A stretch of 64,000 nucleotides of DNA from a bacterium (GCA_021781705.1 JAJXWI010000002.1:23342-87341), one strand, 5' to 3'; shown: positions 9,294-19,841, numbered from the stretch's first letter. Notes: generated by a model not told the origin, from the sequence alone. Numbers and translations are program-made.

Positions 9294-10022
9294 ATGAGAG
9301 AGGACGGAAGGAGTAGCAGCGAACTTAGAAAAATCAGGATAACACCCAATTTTCTGATAAATGCATACGGTTCAGTTTTAATAGAATGGGGAAATACCAG
9401 AGTAATTTGCAGTGCTACAGTTGCCGATGAGATACCGCAATGGATGAAAAATGAGAAAAAAAAGGGCGGATGGATTACGGCTGAATACAGCTTGCTTCCC
9501 TCTTCTACTGGAACGAGAGTAAAGAGAGAAAGAAACTCCATTAGCGGAAGAACTCAGGAAATTCAAAGGCTGATAGGGCGATGCGTTAGAGGCGCGTGCA
9601 ATCTAGAAAAGCTTGAAGGGAAAAGCATATATATTGACTGCGATGTAATAGACGCTGACGGCGGAACAAGGTGCGCAAGCATTACCGGAGCAATGATAGC
9701 ATTAAGAATAGCTTTGGCAAAACTCGTTACTGAAGGCAAAGCGCCTGCCGATGTATTAATAAAAAATATTGCCGCAGTAAGCATAGGTATAATAAAAGGA
9801 AAGACTCTACTTGATTTATGCTACACGGAAGACAGTTCGGCAGATGTGGATATGAACGTAATAATGAGCGAAGACGGAAAAATAATAGAACTGCAGGGAA
9901 CCGCCGAAGGCGAATCATTCAATAGAGACGAACTTAACAATATGTTAGATTTCGCAGAAAAGGGACTAAAGGAAATTTTTAAAATTCAGAAGAAGGCGCT
10001 AAAAGGACTGAATATAGGTTGA
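9294..10022 (+). CDS. rph: Ribonuclease PH
   Basis: RNase PH is a phosphorolytic 3'-5' exoribonuclease that trims tRNA and other RNA 3' ends. The 242-aa protein shows the family hallmarks REDGRSSSELRKIRI near the N-terminus, NTRVICSATV, the phosphate-binding RTQEIQRLIGRCVRG, and DCDVIDADGGTRCASITGA. AAGGA sits ahead of the ATG. Length and motifs are normal for a hexameric RNase PH. It is the first gene of a rightward run rph - small ORF - rdgC-like - guaB - mgtA. Confidence 0.95.
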   Translation: MREDGRSSSELRKIRITPNFLINAYGSVLIEWGNTRVICSATVADEIPQWMKNEKKKGGWITAEYSLLPSSTGTRVKRERNSISGRTQEIQRLIGRCVRGACNLEKLEGKSIYIDCDVIDADGGTRCASITGAMIALRIALAKLVTEGKAPADVLIKNIAAVSIGIIKGKTLLDLCYTEDSSADVDMNVIMSEDGKIIELQGTAEGESFNRDELNNMLDFAEKGLKEIFKIQKKALKGLNIG

Positions 10023-10058
10023 TAGACTGAAGACTATTAGACTGCAGGAGAAAAAAAT

Positions 10059-10136
10059 ATGGAATGCAAAAAGGCGAAAACAACTCTCCGCACTCCCAAA
10101 AAAACAAAATATAAAAGCCTTCAGCCTATGGGTTAA
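10059..10136 (+). CDS. Possible small basic protein (25 aa)
   Basis: The short frame begins ATG at 10059, 8 nt after a strong GCAGGAG, and ends at TAA 10134-10136. It encodes a very basic peptide (MECKKAKTTLRTPKKTKYKS plus five residues). It lies in the 167-bp gap between rph and the RdgC-like gene. The good ribosome site and lack of other function for the gap favour a gene, but the frame is short enough to be chance. Function unknown. Confidence 0.3.
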   Translation: MECKKAKTTLRTPKKTKYKSLQPMG

Positions 10137-10189
10137 ATAATCTAAAAAATTACAAATGATTAAAAAAATAAATTTAGGAGAAAAATAAA

Positions 10190-11272
10190 ATGCCATTTGA
10201 CAGAGGAAGTTTTGCAGTAAAGATATTGAAACTGACAAAAGATTTACCAGAAGACATACTTGAAAGATTCAATAAGAATTGCGCGGGAAAACTGGACGAA
10301 GTAAAGGATGAACCACAAATAGGCTGGATAAGCGGGAGACATCTGCTCGAAAGAAATATTGATGAGGAAACAGCAATACTTGGCGGACACATTTACCTAA
10401 ACTTACGTATAGCTCAGAGAAAAATCCCGACATCCCTGCTTAAAGCCGAAATGAAACTTGAAGAACTGGCATACATAAAAGCCACAGGAAAAGCGGATGT
10501 CCCAAGAAAGGTTAAAAAGGACATAAAAATCGCCGTCGAAGAAAAAAGAATGCCCCAAATGGTGCCAACAATTACCGGCATACCATTCGTTATAGATAAA
10601 AGAGACAACACCATTTACCTAGGAACATCTTCTAGAAGCCAAGCAGACACTTTCATTGCGATGTTTGAAAAAACATTTGAGTACATTCCGCTGGAAATGA
10701 CTGCGGAAGATTTGATGTTAAAAGAGAAAATAAATCCAACAAAGTATGAGGGAATGTTTCTTTTTAACAAGGATGGGAAAGATTTCGTCCCGGGCAGAGA
10801 TTTTCTGACATGGCTCTGGTATTTCAGCGAAGAAGAAAAAGGCGAAGTAGAGGTAAAGGGACACGGGAAATTTTCTGTTATGCTGGATGGACCGCTCACC
10901 TTTATTGCTGATGGGGACGGAGCACTGGAAACTGCAGTAAAGAAAGGAAATCCTTTGAAAAGCGCAGAAGCGAAAGCCGCATTGAAAGTGGGGAAGAAAC
11001 TCAAGAAGGCAAAAATAATTATGGCAAGAGATGATGAAACCTGGTCTGCAGGGTTTGATTCGGACAATTTCACCTTTTCTGGAGTCACGCTCCCTGAAGG
11101 GGAAGAAATGGAATACAACAGCAGATTTGCAGAAAGAGTAGATTCACTGCAAGCGTTTAAGGGTGTCTTTGAAGAACTGTTCTCTATATTCATAAAAGAA
11201 ACAATCTCGACAGAATGGGCAAAGAAAATTGAAAAGATAAAAACATGGATAGAAAAGAGAGAGACGCTATAG
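10190..11272 (+). CDS. RdgC-like recombination-associated protein
   Basis: The 360-aa product resembles RdgC, a ring-shaped double-strand DNA-binding protein that counteracts RecA loading. Parallels with E. coli RdgC include an early IGWISGRHLLE (compare MGWVPP), LLKAEMKLEELAYIKATGKA, the PRKVKK.IK...E stretch, IPFVIDKRDNTIYLGTSSRS (compare WIDTVNGLIMVDCAS) followed by an ADTFIAMFEKTF helix and IPL. It is longer than E. coli RdgC (303 aa). AGGAG precedes the ATG. It lies between rph and guaB on the same strand. The match is from pattern, not close identity, so a related family is possible. Confidence 0.55.
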   Translation: MPFDRGSFAVKILKLTKDLPEDILERFNKNCAGKLDEVKDEPQIGWISGRHLLERNIDEETAILGGHIYLNLRIAQRKIPTSLLKAEMKLEELAYIKATGKADVPRKVKKDIKIAVEEKRMPQMVPTITGIPFVIDKRDNTIYLGTSSRSQADTFIAMFEKTFEYIPLEMTAEDLMLKEKINPTKYEGMFLFNKDGKDFVPGRDFLTWLWYFSEEEKGEVEVKGHGKFSVMLDGPLTFIADGDGALETAVKKGNPLKSAEAKAALKVGKKLKKAKIIMARDDETWSAGFDSDNFTFSGVTLPEGEEMEYNSRFAERVDSLQAFKGVFEELFSIFIKETISTEWAKKIEKIKTWIEKRETL

Positions 11273-11301
11273 CATTAAAACACTAAATAGAGGAAGGATC
11301 T

Positions 11302-12798
11302 ATGAAGAATAGAGAAATTGATGCTTTTATGGAGTTCTCCGGAAATGAGGGGCTAACCTTTGATGATGTGTCCCTAATAACGGCATATGCGGATTTCCTT
11401 CCCGCAGAAAGTGATGTAAAAACAAAATTCTCAAGAAATATAGAATTAAATGTGCCGTTTGTAAGCGCGGCTATGGATACGGTTACTGAAAGCCAGATGG
11501 CAATAGCCATGGCGCAATTTGGGGGAATAGGCGTAATCCATAAAAACCTTACGGCACAAATCCAAGCGGAAGAAGTCAGAAAAGTAAAACATTACCTGAA
11601 TGGGCTTATTAAACAGCCGGTCGTTTTTCATCAGGAAGATACGGTAAAACATGTCCTTCAAGAACGAACCGAAAAGAATTATAACTTTTCAGGATTTCCA
11701 GTCGTTGATGATAATGGGATATTGCTTGGCATAGTCACGAGAAGAGATTTGAAGTTTGTAACCGACTATAAGCAAAAACTTAAAAATGTGATGACTAAAA
11801 ATGTCATAACCGCGCCGGTGGGCACCCGCCTAACAAAAGCTTTGGAAATTATGATGGCAAACAAAGTGGGAAAACTGCCGCTAGTAAGTAAAACAGGCGG
11901 GCTTGCCGGGCTTTATAGCCTGGAGGATGTAAAATCCATCATAGAAAATATCAACCCGCTCTATACAAGAGATGAAGAGCATAAGCTTCGAGTTGCAGCC
12001 GCAGTAGGACCGTACGATTTCGAAAGAATTCATGCGCTTGTAAATGCCGGGTGCGATGCAGTAGTCATTGATACGGCTCATGGTCATTCAAAGGGAGTTA
12101 TAGATACTATTTTGACGTGTAAAAAACAGTATTCAAAAATTGACATCATCGCAGGAAATGTCGGGACTGGCGAAGGTGCCGCTGCCCTACTCAAAGCAGG
12201 AGCTGATGCAATCAAAGTAGGAATAGGACCAGGCTCAATTTGCACAACACGAGTTGTTGCAGGTGTAGGAATCCCGCAAATCAGCGCGATTTACATGGCG
12301 GCCAAGGCTGTCAATAATGAAATACCAATCATCGGCGATGGCGGAATAAAACAGTCAGGCGATGTTGCCAAAGCGATAGCTGCCGGAGCATATACGGTAA
12401 TGATGGGATCAGTCCTTGCCGGCACAGCAGAAAGCCCGGGAGAAAAAATTTCACATAAGGGCAGAACTTATGTAATATACAGAGGGATGGGAAGCCTTGA
12501 AGCAATGAGAGAGAGTCCTGGGAGTAGAGAAAGATACGGGGTAAAAGATGCTGATATAAGCAAACTTGTTCCACAAGGCGTAGAGGGAATGGTCCTTTAT
12601 AGGGGGCACGTTGAAGGTGTTCTCAATCAGTACGTCGGCGGATTAAGATATTCATTAGGATATTGCGGAACAAAAACTCTTGCCGAACTGAGAGAAAAAG
12701 CCAAGTTCATCAAGGTTACTTCTGCCGGACTCAGAGAAGCGCATCCTCATGATATTGAAATAACAAAAGACGCACCAAATTATTCCACGGAAGGATAG
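11302..12798 (+). CDS. guaB: IMP dehydrogenase
   Basis: GuaB oxidises IMP to XMP with NAD+, the committed step of guanine nucleotide synthesis. The 498-aa enzyme has an N-terminal [10 protein letters not shown], a pair of CBS domains inserted at about residues 100-215, the catalytic loop [18 protein letters not shown] with the nucleophilic Cys, [20 protein letters not shown], and the mobile flap [28 protein letters not shown] precedes the ATG. Length is typical. The downstream ATPase starts 3 bp after the stop, so the two are co-transcribed. Confidence 0.97.
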   Translation: MKNREIDAFMEFSGNEGLTFDDVSLITAYADFLPAESDVKTKFSRNIELNVPFVSAAMDTVTESQMAIAMAQFGGIGVIHKNLTAQIQAEEVRKVKHYLNGLIKQPVVFHQEDTVKHVLQERTEKNYNFSGFPVVDDNGILLGIVTRRDLKFVTDYKQKLKNVMTKNVITAPVGTRLTKALEIMMANKVGKLPLVSKTGGLAGLYSLEDVKSIIENINPLYTRDEEHKLRVAAAVGPYDFERIHALVNAGCDAVVIDTAHGHSKGVIDTILTCKKQYSKIDIIAGNVGTGEGAAALLKAGADAIKVGIGPGSICTTRVVAGVGIPQISAIYMAAKAVNNEIPIIGDGGIKQSGDVAKAIAAGAYTVMMGSVLAGTAESPGEKISHKGRTYVIYRGMGSLEAMRESPGSRERYGVKDADISKLVPQGVEGMVLYRGHVEGVLNQYVGGLRYSLGYCGTKTLAELREKAKFIKVTSAGLREAHPHDIEITKDAPNYSTEG

Positions 12799-12800
12799 TT

Positions 12801-15509
12801 ATGTTTAAATTTAGAAAAAAGAATGAAATTGACCAGAGCGCAATTGATAAGGTCAAGGAAACCATCCGGAATCATTCTATTCTAAGCATAGACAAACTTC
12901 TTGAAAAATTCGAGGTTGGAGAAAGAGGGCTCAGACCCGATAAAGTAAATGAACTATTAACCACTTATGGCAAAAATATTGTCCATATACAAAAGCCGCC
13001 TGCATGGTATATAGTCCTTCTCTTTTCATTTAAAACTCCTTTTAACCTGATACTATTCATCCTGATGATTATTTCATATCTGACTGGAGATATGAAGGCA
13101 ACTCTGGTAATGGGAGTAATGGTACTACTAAGTACCGTGTTGAGATTCTGGCAGGAATGCAAAGCTATAATGGAGGCTGATTCTTTAAAAAAACTTGTAC
13201 ACAATAAAACAACGGTAATCCGTCAGGTTTATTATGAGAATAAGCTCATTTCTAAAGAGTTTGACATACCAATAGAAGATCTGGTGCCCGGAGATATTAT
13301 TCATCTTTCTGCAGGAGACATGATACCGGGAGATGTGAGGCTGATATCAAGCAGGTACCTGTTCGTGAGCCAGTCGGCCATTACAGGTGAAGCTTTACCA
13401 GTTGAAAAACATGAAACCTTTAAAAAACTCCGAAAATCAACATCAATCCAAAGCTATATTGGAAATGAGCATGTTAAGAAGAGTCCCGAAGGACTTAGTT
13501 TCCTGGATCAGCCTAACATGTGCTTCATGGGAAGCAGTATAGTAAGTGGTACTGCAATAGCTATCGTCATATCCACCGGGTCTAATACATATTTTGGATC
13601 AATGGCAACTCAACTTTTAGGAAAAAAACGAGAAACAGCCTTTGATCAGGGCGTTGATAAAGTAAGCAAGCTGCTCGTAAAATTCATGATCGTAATGGTA
13701 CCTATCGTATTCCTTCTTAATGGAGTCCTGAAAGGAGACTGGAGTGATGCATTCTTATTTGCAGTATCCGTAGCTGTGGGACTGACTCCTGAAATGCTAC
13801 CAATGATACTAAACGCAAACCTCGCAAGAGGTGCTATTGCCATGTCCAAGAAAAAAACTGTGGTAAAAAATCTTAACTCAATTCAAACCTTTGGAGCAAT
13901 AGACATTCTCTGTACGGATAAAACTGGAACCCTAACACAAGATAAGATCGTATTAATAAAACACATAGACATTTCAGGGGGAACTTCTACCCGTGTACTT
14001 CAGAATGCTTTTCTGAATAGCCATTTCCAGACAGGATTAAAAAATCTTCTAGATAAAGCTGTGATAACTCGCGCTGAAGACAAGCAGATTTCAAACATAT
14101 CCAAAGAATACAACTTGATCGATGAAATACCGTTTGACTTCGTAAGAAGAAAAATGTCCGTGATGCTGGAAAATGTAATCGCCCATAAACGGCTGTTGGT
14201 CTGTAAAGGAGCAGTCGAAGAAACTCTTGAAAACTGCACAAAACTGGAAACAAAAGAAGGCGAAATCAAAGATCTTACCCCGGAATATACAAAATCAATG
14301 TATGAACTAAAAGACAAACTGTCTGATGACGGGCTGAGAGTTGTAGCCGTAGCCTACAAACATATTGAGAATTGGGAAGCCAACAATTTTTCCTCTGATG
14401 ATGAAAAAGATCTAATATTTTCAGGGTACGTAGCATTTTTGGATCCGCCAAAAGAGTCGACGACGAAAGCGCTCTTGCTCCTGTCAGAATTAGGAGTTGA
14501 AGTAAAAGTCCTTACAGGAGACAATGACTTAGTTTCAAAAAAAATATGCAGAGACGTGGGGCTTGAAGTAAAAGGAACCATAATCGGCTCCGAAATTGAC
14601 ATATTAACAGAAGAACAGCTTACCGAAATAACAAAACTTACAACAATATTCGCAAAACTTTCTCCGTCGAACAAGGCAAGAATCGTAAGAAATCTCAAAA
14701 ATCAAAAGCATACCGTAGGATTCATAGGGGATGGCATAAATGACGCTCTCGCTCTGCGTGAAGCAGATGTCGGCATATCGGTAGACACTGGAACAGACTT
14801 GGCCAAAGAAGCTGCGGATATAATTCTGCTTGAAAAGAGTCTACTTGTACTTGAGGAGGGAGTCAGGGAAGGCAGACTAACTTTTGGAAACATCGTTAAG
14901 TATATAAAAATGACAAGCAGTTCCAACTTCGGGAATGTATTTAGCGTTTTAATAGCAAGCGCAGTGCTGCCCTTCCTCCCTATGATGCCGGTACAAATGC
15001 TTATACAAAATCTACTTTATGACATTTCTCAGATTTCCATACCGTGGGACAGAATGGATGAAGATTTCATCAAAAAACCAAGAACATGGGAGGCCGATTC
15101 AATATTTAAATTCATGGTATTTATAGGCCCTATCAGCTCAATATTTGACGTTATCACATTTGCCGTCTTATGGTTCGTATTCCAAGCAAACTGCGATGCG
15201 CAACAGACGCTTTTCCATTCCGGATGGTTTGTAGAAGGACTTATTACCCAAACATTGATCGTTCATATGATAAGGACAGAAAAAATACCTCTTATCCAGA
15301 GTAGAGCATCATTCCCCGTCGTAGCCTGTACGATCCTGATAATAGCAGTTGGATTGTTCCTGCCATTTACAAGTTTTGCAGAACATCTAGGATTTGTGCC
15401 GTTGCCAATGGCTTATTTACCATGGCTGGCGGGAATAGTACTCTCTTACTGTATACTTACTCAATTCTGCAAGGAGATATACATAAAAAAATTCAAGTCA
15501 TGGCTGTAA
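12801..15509 (+). CDS. mgtA: Magnesium-translocating P-type ATPase (P3B)
   Basis: MgtA/MgtB-type ATPases import Mg2+ across the inner membrane. The 902-aa protein has the actuator motif TGEALPVEKHE, the phosphorylation site DKTGTLTQ, the nucleotide domain with KGAVEETL, and the hinge GDGINDALALREADVGISVDT. About ten membrane segments are arranged as pairs near residues 65-110 and 280-345 and a C-terminal cluster after about 710. The motif NLLYDISQ in the late membrane region is typical of the P3B group. The ribosome site GGAAGGA lies at the end of guaB; a guaB-mgtA operon is unusual and may reflect simple packing. No Mg2+ leader was seen. Confidence 0.9.
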   Translation: MFKFRKKNEIDQSAIDKVKETIRNHSILSIDKLLEKFEVGERGLRPDKVNELLTTYGKNIVHIQKPPAWYIVLLFSFKTPFNLILFILMIISYLTGDMKATLVMGVMVLLSTVLRFWQECKAIMEADSLKKLVHNKTTVIRQVYYENKLISKEFDIPIEDLVPGDIIHLSAGDMIPGDVRLISSRYLFVSQSAITGEALPVEKHETFKKLRKSTSIQSYIGNEHVKKSPEGLSFLDQPNMCFMGSSIVSGTAIAIVISTGSNTYFGSMATQLLGKKRETAFDQGVDKVSKLLVKFMIVMVPIVFLLNGVLKGDWSDAFLFAVSVAVGLTPEMLPMILNANLARGAIAMSKKKTVVKNLNSIQTFGAIDILCTDKTGTLTQDKIVLIKHIDISGGTSTRVLQNAFLNSHFQTGLKNLLDKAVITRAEDKQISNISKEYNLIDEIPFDFVRRKMSVMLENVIAHKRLLVCKGAVEETLENCTKLETKEGEIKDLTPEYTKSMYELKDKLSDDGLRVVAVAYKHIENWEANNFSSDDEKDLIFSGYVAFLDPPKESTTKALLLLSELGVEVKVLTGDNDLVSKKICRDVGLEVKGTIIGSEIDILTEEQLTEITKLTTIFAKLSPSNKARIVRNLKNQKHTVGFIGDGINDALALREADVGISVDTGTDLAKEAADIILLEKSLLVLEEGVREGRLTFGNIVKYIKMTSSSNFGNVFSVLIASAVLPFLPMMPVQMLIQNLLYDISQISIPWDRMDEDFIKKPRTWEADSIFKFMVFIGPISSIFDVITFAVLWFVFQANCDAQQTLFHSGWFVEGLITQTLIVHMIRTEKIPLIQSRASFPVVACTILIIAVGLFLPFTSFAEHLGFVPLPMAYLPWLAGIVLSYCILTQFCKEIYIKKFKSWL

Positions 15510-15628
15510 TTTTTCTAAGTCAAAATATTTTGATAAAGAATCTGGACTCGTTGCAAATATGTACTCGTTGGTTATAATTAGGAGCTAGTTAACTATTGGA
15601 TTGATTATATTTTCTATATTTATTCAAG

Positions 15629-17401
15629 ATGACAAATACTAATTATATTTTAACTGCAGACATAGGTGCTTGTAGCCTTAAAATGGCTGAGTTTCTTCAG
15701 GACAAAGGGAAACTTATCCTCGTTAATTTTGCCTATGCCGAATATAGCATAGGGGAAGAAGAAACTAAAATTGAAGAACTGCAAAAGACACTCGCAGAAG
15801 TAATAGAAAAGAATAAATTTAAGGCTAAAAAACTATATCTTTCCGTATCTGGCCAATCTGTATTTACAAGGTTCGTAAAACTTCCAATGGCCATGCAATC
15901 AAAACAGCAAAAAATCGAACAGCTCGTTAAATACGAAGCGAAGCAGAATATCCCATTTCCTATAGAAGAAGTTACCTGGGATTACCAAACAATACACAGT
16001 TCTGAAGACCGTTCGGATGAAATAAGCGTAATGTTCGCTGTAATAAAAACAGAGTTAATAACTGGACTGGTAAGTATTTTTGAAAAAAATGGATTTGAAA
16101 CGGTTCTCGTCGGCACAAGTCCCACTTCCTCGTACAATTGCATGTGTGCCTCAAAGATAAATGAAGTCGCCCCCTCAGCTTTGATTAATATCGGCAGCAG
16201 GTGTACGAATATCATTTTTATTGACAAGGGAAAATTTTTCGCAAGAACAATTCCTCTGGGAGGATACTCCATTACCCAACAAATAAGTAAAGAAATGGGA
16301 ATATCGTTTGCGGAAGCTGAGGAACTGAAGAAAAAAGAAGGATATATATCTCTGGGTACGAATTATGAAGAAGAAGGTTCTGAAAAAGCTAAAGAAGCAT
16401 CCAAAATAATAAGAAATGTAATGGCAAGAATTCACGGAGAAATAGTCAGATCCATAAATGTTTATAAGTCTCAACAACCTGAAAATAGTATCTCAAAAAT
16501 CTATCTGGCTGGTGGAAGTTCAATCATGAAATATACTGATTATTTCCTGGCTGAAAAACTTGGTTTCCAAACAGAATACCTCAACGCTTTTAAGTTGGTT
16601 TCAATTTCGAAAAATGTAGACAGGAAAAAACTTGCAGACATAGCGCATATGTTCCCAGAACTCTTGGGACTTGCAGTAAACTCTATTACTTCGTGCCCAA
16701 TTGAAATTTCACTTCTGCCAATTTTAATAAAAAAGCAACACATTGTTAGGGAAAAAACACCGTACTTTCTCGCAATAGCCGGAATAATCATAATGTGTCT
16801 GATTATAATTTATTGGGGGTTACATACACAAAAGAATTTACTTAATGATTTAATTATCAATTCAACAGGCCAAATAAAGAAAATCCAATCCGACGTTGAC
16901 ATCGTAAAGGCCCTAAATAGCGATCTTGACACACAGAAAGCAACCTACAACAATTTAGCGAACATGTTGAACGGCAGGAACTCTTGGTTTGTAATCTTAG
17001 ACAGCGTACAAAAGTCTTTACCTGATAATTCTTGGGTTACATTACTCGAACCTACAGGAAAACCTACAATCACTGCACCAGCCCAAACTAGCGAACCCGC
17101 GAATGCCAATGTAAGATCAATATTCGGCAAACAAAAATCAAAACAAAATGTTACCGCTACTACTCTTGTTTCCGATTCGATTGAATGGATAAAGATAAAA
17201 GTAAACACATTGGTGATATTCAAGAGCCTGAAAACAACAGAAGCCGAAGACTTTAAAGAAAAACTCCTTAAGCACCCATGCTTTACAAACAATGTAGACG
17301 AAATAGTTATAGTCGATTATAAAACACCAATAAGAGATTCTGACAATATCAGTTCATTTGAAATTATCACCAAAATAAAAACACCGATATCCAATAAATG
17401 A
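15629..17401 (+). CDS. PilM-like ATPase fused to a PilN-like segment (Amuc_1101 family)
   Basis: The N-terminal 370 residues are an actin-fold PilM domain: ADIGACSLKMAEF (phosphate 1), FVKLPMAMQSKQQKIEQLVK, VGTSPTSSYN, LINIGSRCTNIIFIDKGK (phosphate 2) and IYLAGGSSIMKYTDYF (adenosine motif). One membrane helix follows at about 378-397, then a coiled and globular C-terminal part of about 190 residues like PilN. In type IV pilus systems PilM and PilN form the inner-membrane alignment platform; here both appear in one chain, as in Akkermansia Amuc_1101. The next gene overlaps the stop by 4 bp (ATGA), showing translational coupling. No clear ribosome site precedes this start. Confidence 0.82.
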   Translation: MTNTNYILTADIGACSLKMAEFLQDKGKLILVNFAYAEYSIGEEETKIEELQKTLAEVIEKNKFKAKKLYLSVSGQSVFTRFVKLPMAMQSKQQKIEQLVKYEAKQNIPFPIEEVTWDYQTIHSSEDRSDEISVMFAVIKTELITGLVSIFEKNGFETVLVGTSPTSSYNCMCASKINEVAPSALINIGSRCTNIIFIDKGKFFARTIPLGGYSITQQISKEMGISFAEAEELKKKEGYISLGTNYEEEGSEKAKEASKIIRNVMARIHGEIVRSINVYKSQQPENSISKIYLAGGSSIMKYTDYFLAEKLGFQTEYLNAFKLVSISKNVDRKKLADIAHMFPELLGLAVNSITSCPIEISLLPILIKKQHIVREKTPYFLAIAGIIIMCLIIIYWGLHTQKNLLNDLIINSTGQIKKIQSDVDIVKALNSDLDTQKATYNNLANMLNGRNSWFVILDSVQKSLPDNSWVTLLEPTGKPTITAPAQTSEPANANVRSIFGKQKSKQNVTATTLVSDSIEWIKIKVNTLVIFKSLKTTEAEDFKEKLLKHPCFTNNVDEIVIVDYKTPIRDSDNISSFEIITKIKTPISNK

Positions 17402-18621
17402 AAAATTTTATTAAACAAAATTTAGTATTATTTATAGTTGTCTGCATAGCCATTTTTATTTTTCTGGGAATCTTATATCTCATATTTGAAGTAGTTTCGG
17501 AAAGGGGAGAAGCCAACGAGCACCTAGATGAATTTAAAGCAAAAATTGAACAGTTGAATGCGTACAAACCTTACCCTTCTGGAAAAAATATCGAAATGAT
17601 TAAAAGAGACATAAATACGGTAAATATAAAAACATTTCAGCTTGAAAATATTTTTGGCAATATTTACGCAAAACCTTTATCTGCTTTTATGCAACAGTTA
17701 AAACAGCACGATATTCAGGGACTAAAAGATAAATTGGAAACATTGGGGGAAAAAAATATACCGGCAAATGAAAATATAATAAAAGAAATAAACAATCAAT
17801 TAACAATATTAACAGTCGAAAATAATACAGATTTCGAAGCATCCTTTCTTAAAGCATGGAAAACCTACATAGAAAACAAGAAAAAAGAGAAAGAGCAAAT
17901 ATCGTTAAACGAGCTTCTTAATGGTTTTATGGTATCGCAAAAGTACGAAGCAAAAATCTTCCAAAACGCAAAAAATGCTTTTATGGCGGAAATGAAAAAA
18001 CAAACACTGGAACCGCTGAGTGCTGACATAATAGACGACTATATCTTAAATGCATTAGGCATCCCCCTGTACTTTTCCAGGGTAAAAGGCAAAACCATGG
18101 TGTCTAACGTTCAAGATGATATTAACAAGCTTCTTGCCGCAAACAACGTTGCAATAGTTGGAAACCAGATCTTATTTTTCAGCGAGATCACAACAGTGCC
18201 CGCGGATGAGCAAATTCCGTATCTGATAAACTACTGCAGATTCCTTGAAGATTTTTACAAAAGATTAGCAAACGCCAAAATAGAATCCATCGAATCCTAT
18301 AGTAAAATAAACGGAATCAAAGGAACAGAAGATAACAACTTTTTGACTTTTCGCTATCAAATAAATGTTGTAGCCTCGCAAGAATCTTTGAGAAACTTTC
18401 TGAACAGTCTTCAGGAGGCATACAAAGATAATAGGATATATGTGGTGAAGACTCTTACGCTCTCGGCACTAGACGATAATTCGACTAGCCTGCCACCTTA
18501 TATTCCGCCCAAAACCTCGAGTCAGTTACCGCAAATTAAAATATTGCTAGGCATTTCAGATATGATTAAAGCTTCAATTACGGTTGATTATATAATGTTT
18601 AAGAAAAAAATTTTGAATTAA
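17398..18621 (+). CDS. Amuc_1100-like pilus-associated protein
   Basis: The 407-aa product has one N-terminal membrane anchor (about residues 10-32, LVLFIVVCIAIFIFLGILYL) followed by a coiled-coil and a long periplasmic part, the layout of PilO-type proteins and of Akkermansia Amuc_1100. The tail (about 240-400) has a repeated alpha/beta pattern with NFLNSLQEAYKDNRIYVVKT, like the ferredoxin-like PilO fold, and a Pro-rich linker. It is coupled to the PilM-like gene by the ATGA overlap. The family assignment rests on gene order, length and topology more than on sequence identity. It would bridge the inner-membrane platform and the secretin. Confidence 0.65.
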   Translation: MKNFIKQNLVLFIVVCIAIFIFLGILYLIFEVVSERGEANEHLDEFKAKIEQLNAYKPYPSGKNIEMIKRDINTVNIKTFQLENIFGNIYAKPLSAFMQQLKQHDIQGLKDKLETLGEKNIPANENIIKEINNQLTILTVENNTDFEASFLKAWKTYIENKKKEKEQISLNELLNGFMVSQKYEAKIFQNAKNAFMAEMKKQTLEPLSADIIDDYILNALGIPLYFSRVKGKTMVSNVQDDINKLLAANNVAIVGNQILFFSEITTVPADEQIPYLINYCRFLEDFYKRLANAKIESIESYSKINGIKGTEDNNFLTFRYQINVVASQESLRNFLNSLQEAYKDNRIYVVKTLTLSALDDNSTSLPPYIPPKTSSQLPQIKILLGISDMIKASITVDYIMFKKKILN

Positions 18622-18630
18622 GTTATCCAC

Positions 18631-19827
18631 ATGAATTTATCTTTTTTGTATAAGAATTATGAAAAAATAGCCCTGGCGGTAATACTCATCATATTTCTCC
18701 TGGCTTTGACGTGGCTCATTGACCTATTTTATAAGTCGGAAGAGGAAAGAAATACGGGCGTCACAATAATTATCAGTAAAGCAAAATACAATCAACTACC
18801 TCAATCTTATTATGACTTCGGTACCGCTTTGGCAAACAGTCAATTATGGTTGCCATCCACGAAAAGAAATTTCGATAAAAGTGATGAGTTTTATATTGCC
18901 GTTTTTACCGATTTCATGAAGCCTTTTAAGGTAATAAGAAGCCCGGCTCTCAAGGCAGAGGGAAAGCTTATTCCGTATGAATACTGTAAAATAGGATATT
19001 GCCCTATAACAAAAGATAAAATCTCCGTACCTGATACAACTATTCTCGAAAAAAATGCCGACACAGATGAAGATGGAATCCCAGATATAGTAGAAAAAAG
19101 AATAGGACTTAATCCTGATAACACCTTAGATGCAAATCAGGATCTAGATAAAGACTCCTTTACAAACCTTTATGAGTACCAACATGGCGGAGAGTCTCTT
19201 ATTAACAATGCGACAAAACACACCCCACTAATAAAAAGAGTTGTTTTGATAGACATAGCTAAAGCAAGAATCCCGTTCATTCTAAAGAAAGTGATACGAA
19301 AAGGTGAAAATAAAAAAGATTGGGATATTCAGGCCAACATAGAAGACGAGGAAGGCGACCGCAAAACTCTATTTCTCAATATTGGTTCTACTATTGATTT
19401 AAATGACAAGGAATATAAAATTAAAGACATAATTAGTAAATCTTATGAAAAACTAGATCCACATCTTAACGTAATGGTTGAATATGATGATTCAGTCGTA
19501 GTTTTAGTAAAAATTCCTAAGGGACAAGATATACAAGTAGAAGCAAACAAGCCGGCATACGAACAAGATAACATTGCAACAGTAAAGGATTTATATACAG
19601 GAAAAGCTTACAAGTTAATGATAAAAAATAGTATTACTCTTGGGGATGACACTACAGGTTTCGAGACCTATGAACTATCAAAAATAGAATATAAAGATGG
19701 GCCAGGCGAAGCTGAATCCGTAACGTTCACCAGCAATGGAAAATCATATATAGTAAAAAAGACGACAGATTATGTTAAGCCACTGGAAAAGAGTGGCACA
19801 AAAATAATAAAAGAAATATCTTCATAA
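18631..19827 (+). CDS. Amuc_1099-like protein with a calcium-binding TSP3-type motif
   Basis: The 398-aa product has a single N-terminal membrane segment (about 12-33) and a periplasmic body. Near residues 145-187 it contains thrombospondin type 3-like DxDxDG loops: NADTDEDGIPDIVEK, then GLNPDNTLDANQD and LDKDSFTNLYEY. Such loops usually bind Ca2+ and link repeats. The position between the Amuc_1100-like gene and the secretin matches Akkermansia Amuc_1099. PilP-like function (joining inner-membrane proteins to the secretin) is an inference from position. It lies 9 bp after the preceding gene. Confidence 0.62.
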   Translation: MNLSFLYKNYEKIALAVILIIFLLALTWLIDLFYKSEEERNTGVTIIISKAKYNQLPQSYYDFGTALANSQLWLPSTKRNFDKSDEFYIAVFTDFMKPFKVIRSPALKAEGKLIPYEYCKIGYCPITKDKISVPDTTILEKNADTDEDGIPDIVEKRIGLNPDNTLDANQDLDKDSFTNLYEYQHGGESLINNATKHTPLIKRVVLIDIAKARIPFILKKVIRKGENKKDWDIQANIEDEEGDRKTLFLNIGSTIDLNDKEYKIKDIISKSYEKLDPHLNVMVEYDDSVVVLVKIPKGQDIQVEANKPAYEQDNIATVKDLYTGKAYKLMIKNSITLGDDTTGFETYELSKIEYKDGPGEAESVTFTSNGKSYIVKKTTDYVKPLEKSGTKIIKEISS

Positions 19828-19841
19828 CAATAAGTAAACAT

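Noticed and set aside
10615..11193. 192-aa open frame opposite the RdgC-like gene, and similar long antisense frames elsewhere
   Set aside because: They lie entirely antisense to genes with clear motifs and contain Ser/Phe-rich shadow sequence.
15510..15628. Mg2+ or other riboswitch between mgtA and the pilus-like operon
   Set aside because: The 118-bp gap is AT-rich, with no convincing structure or conserved box.
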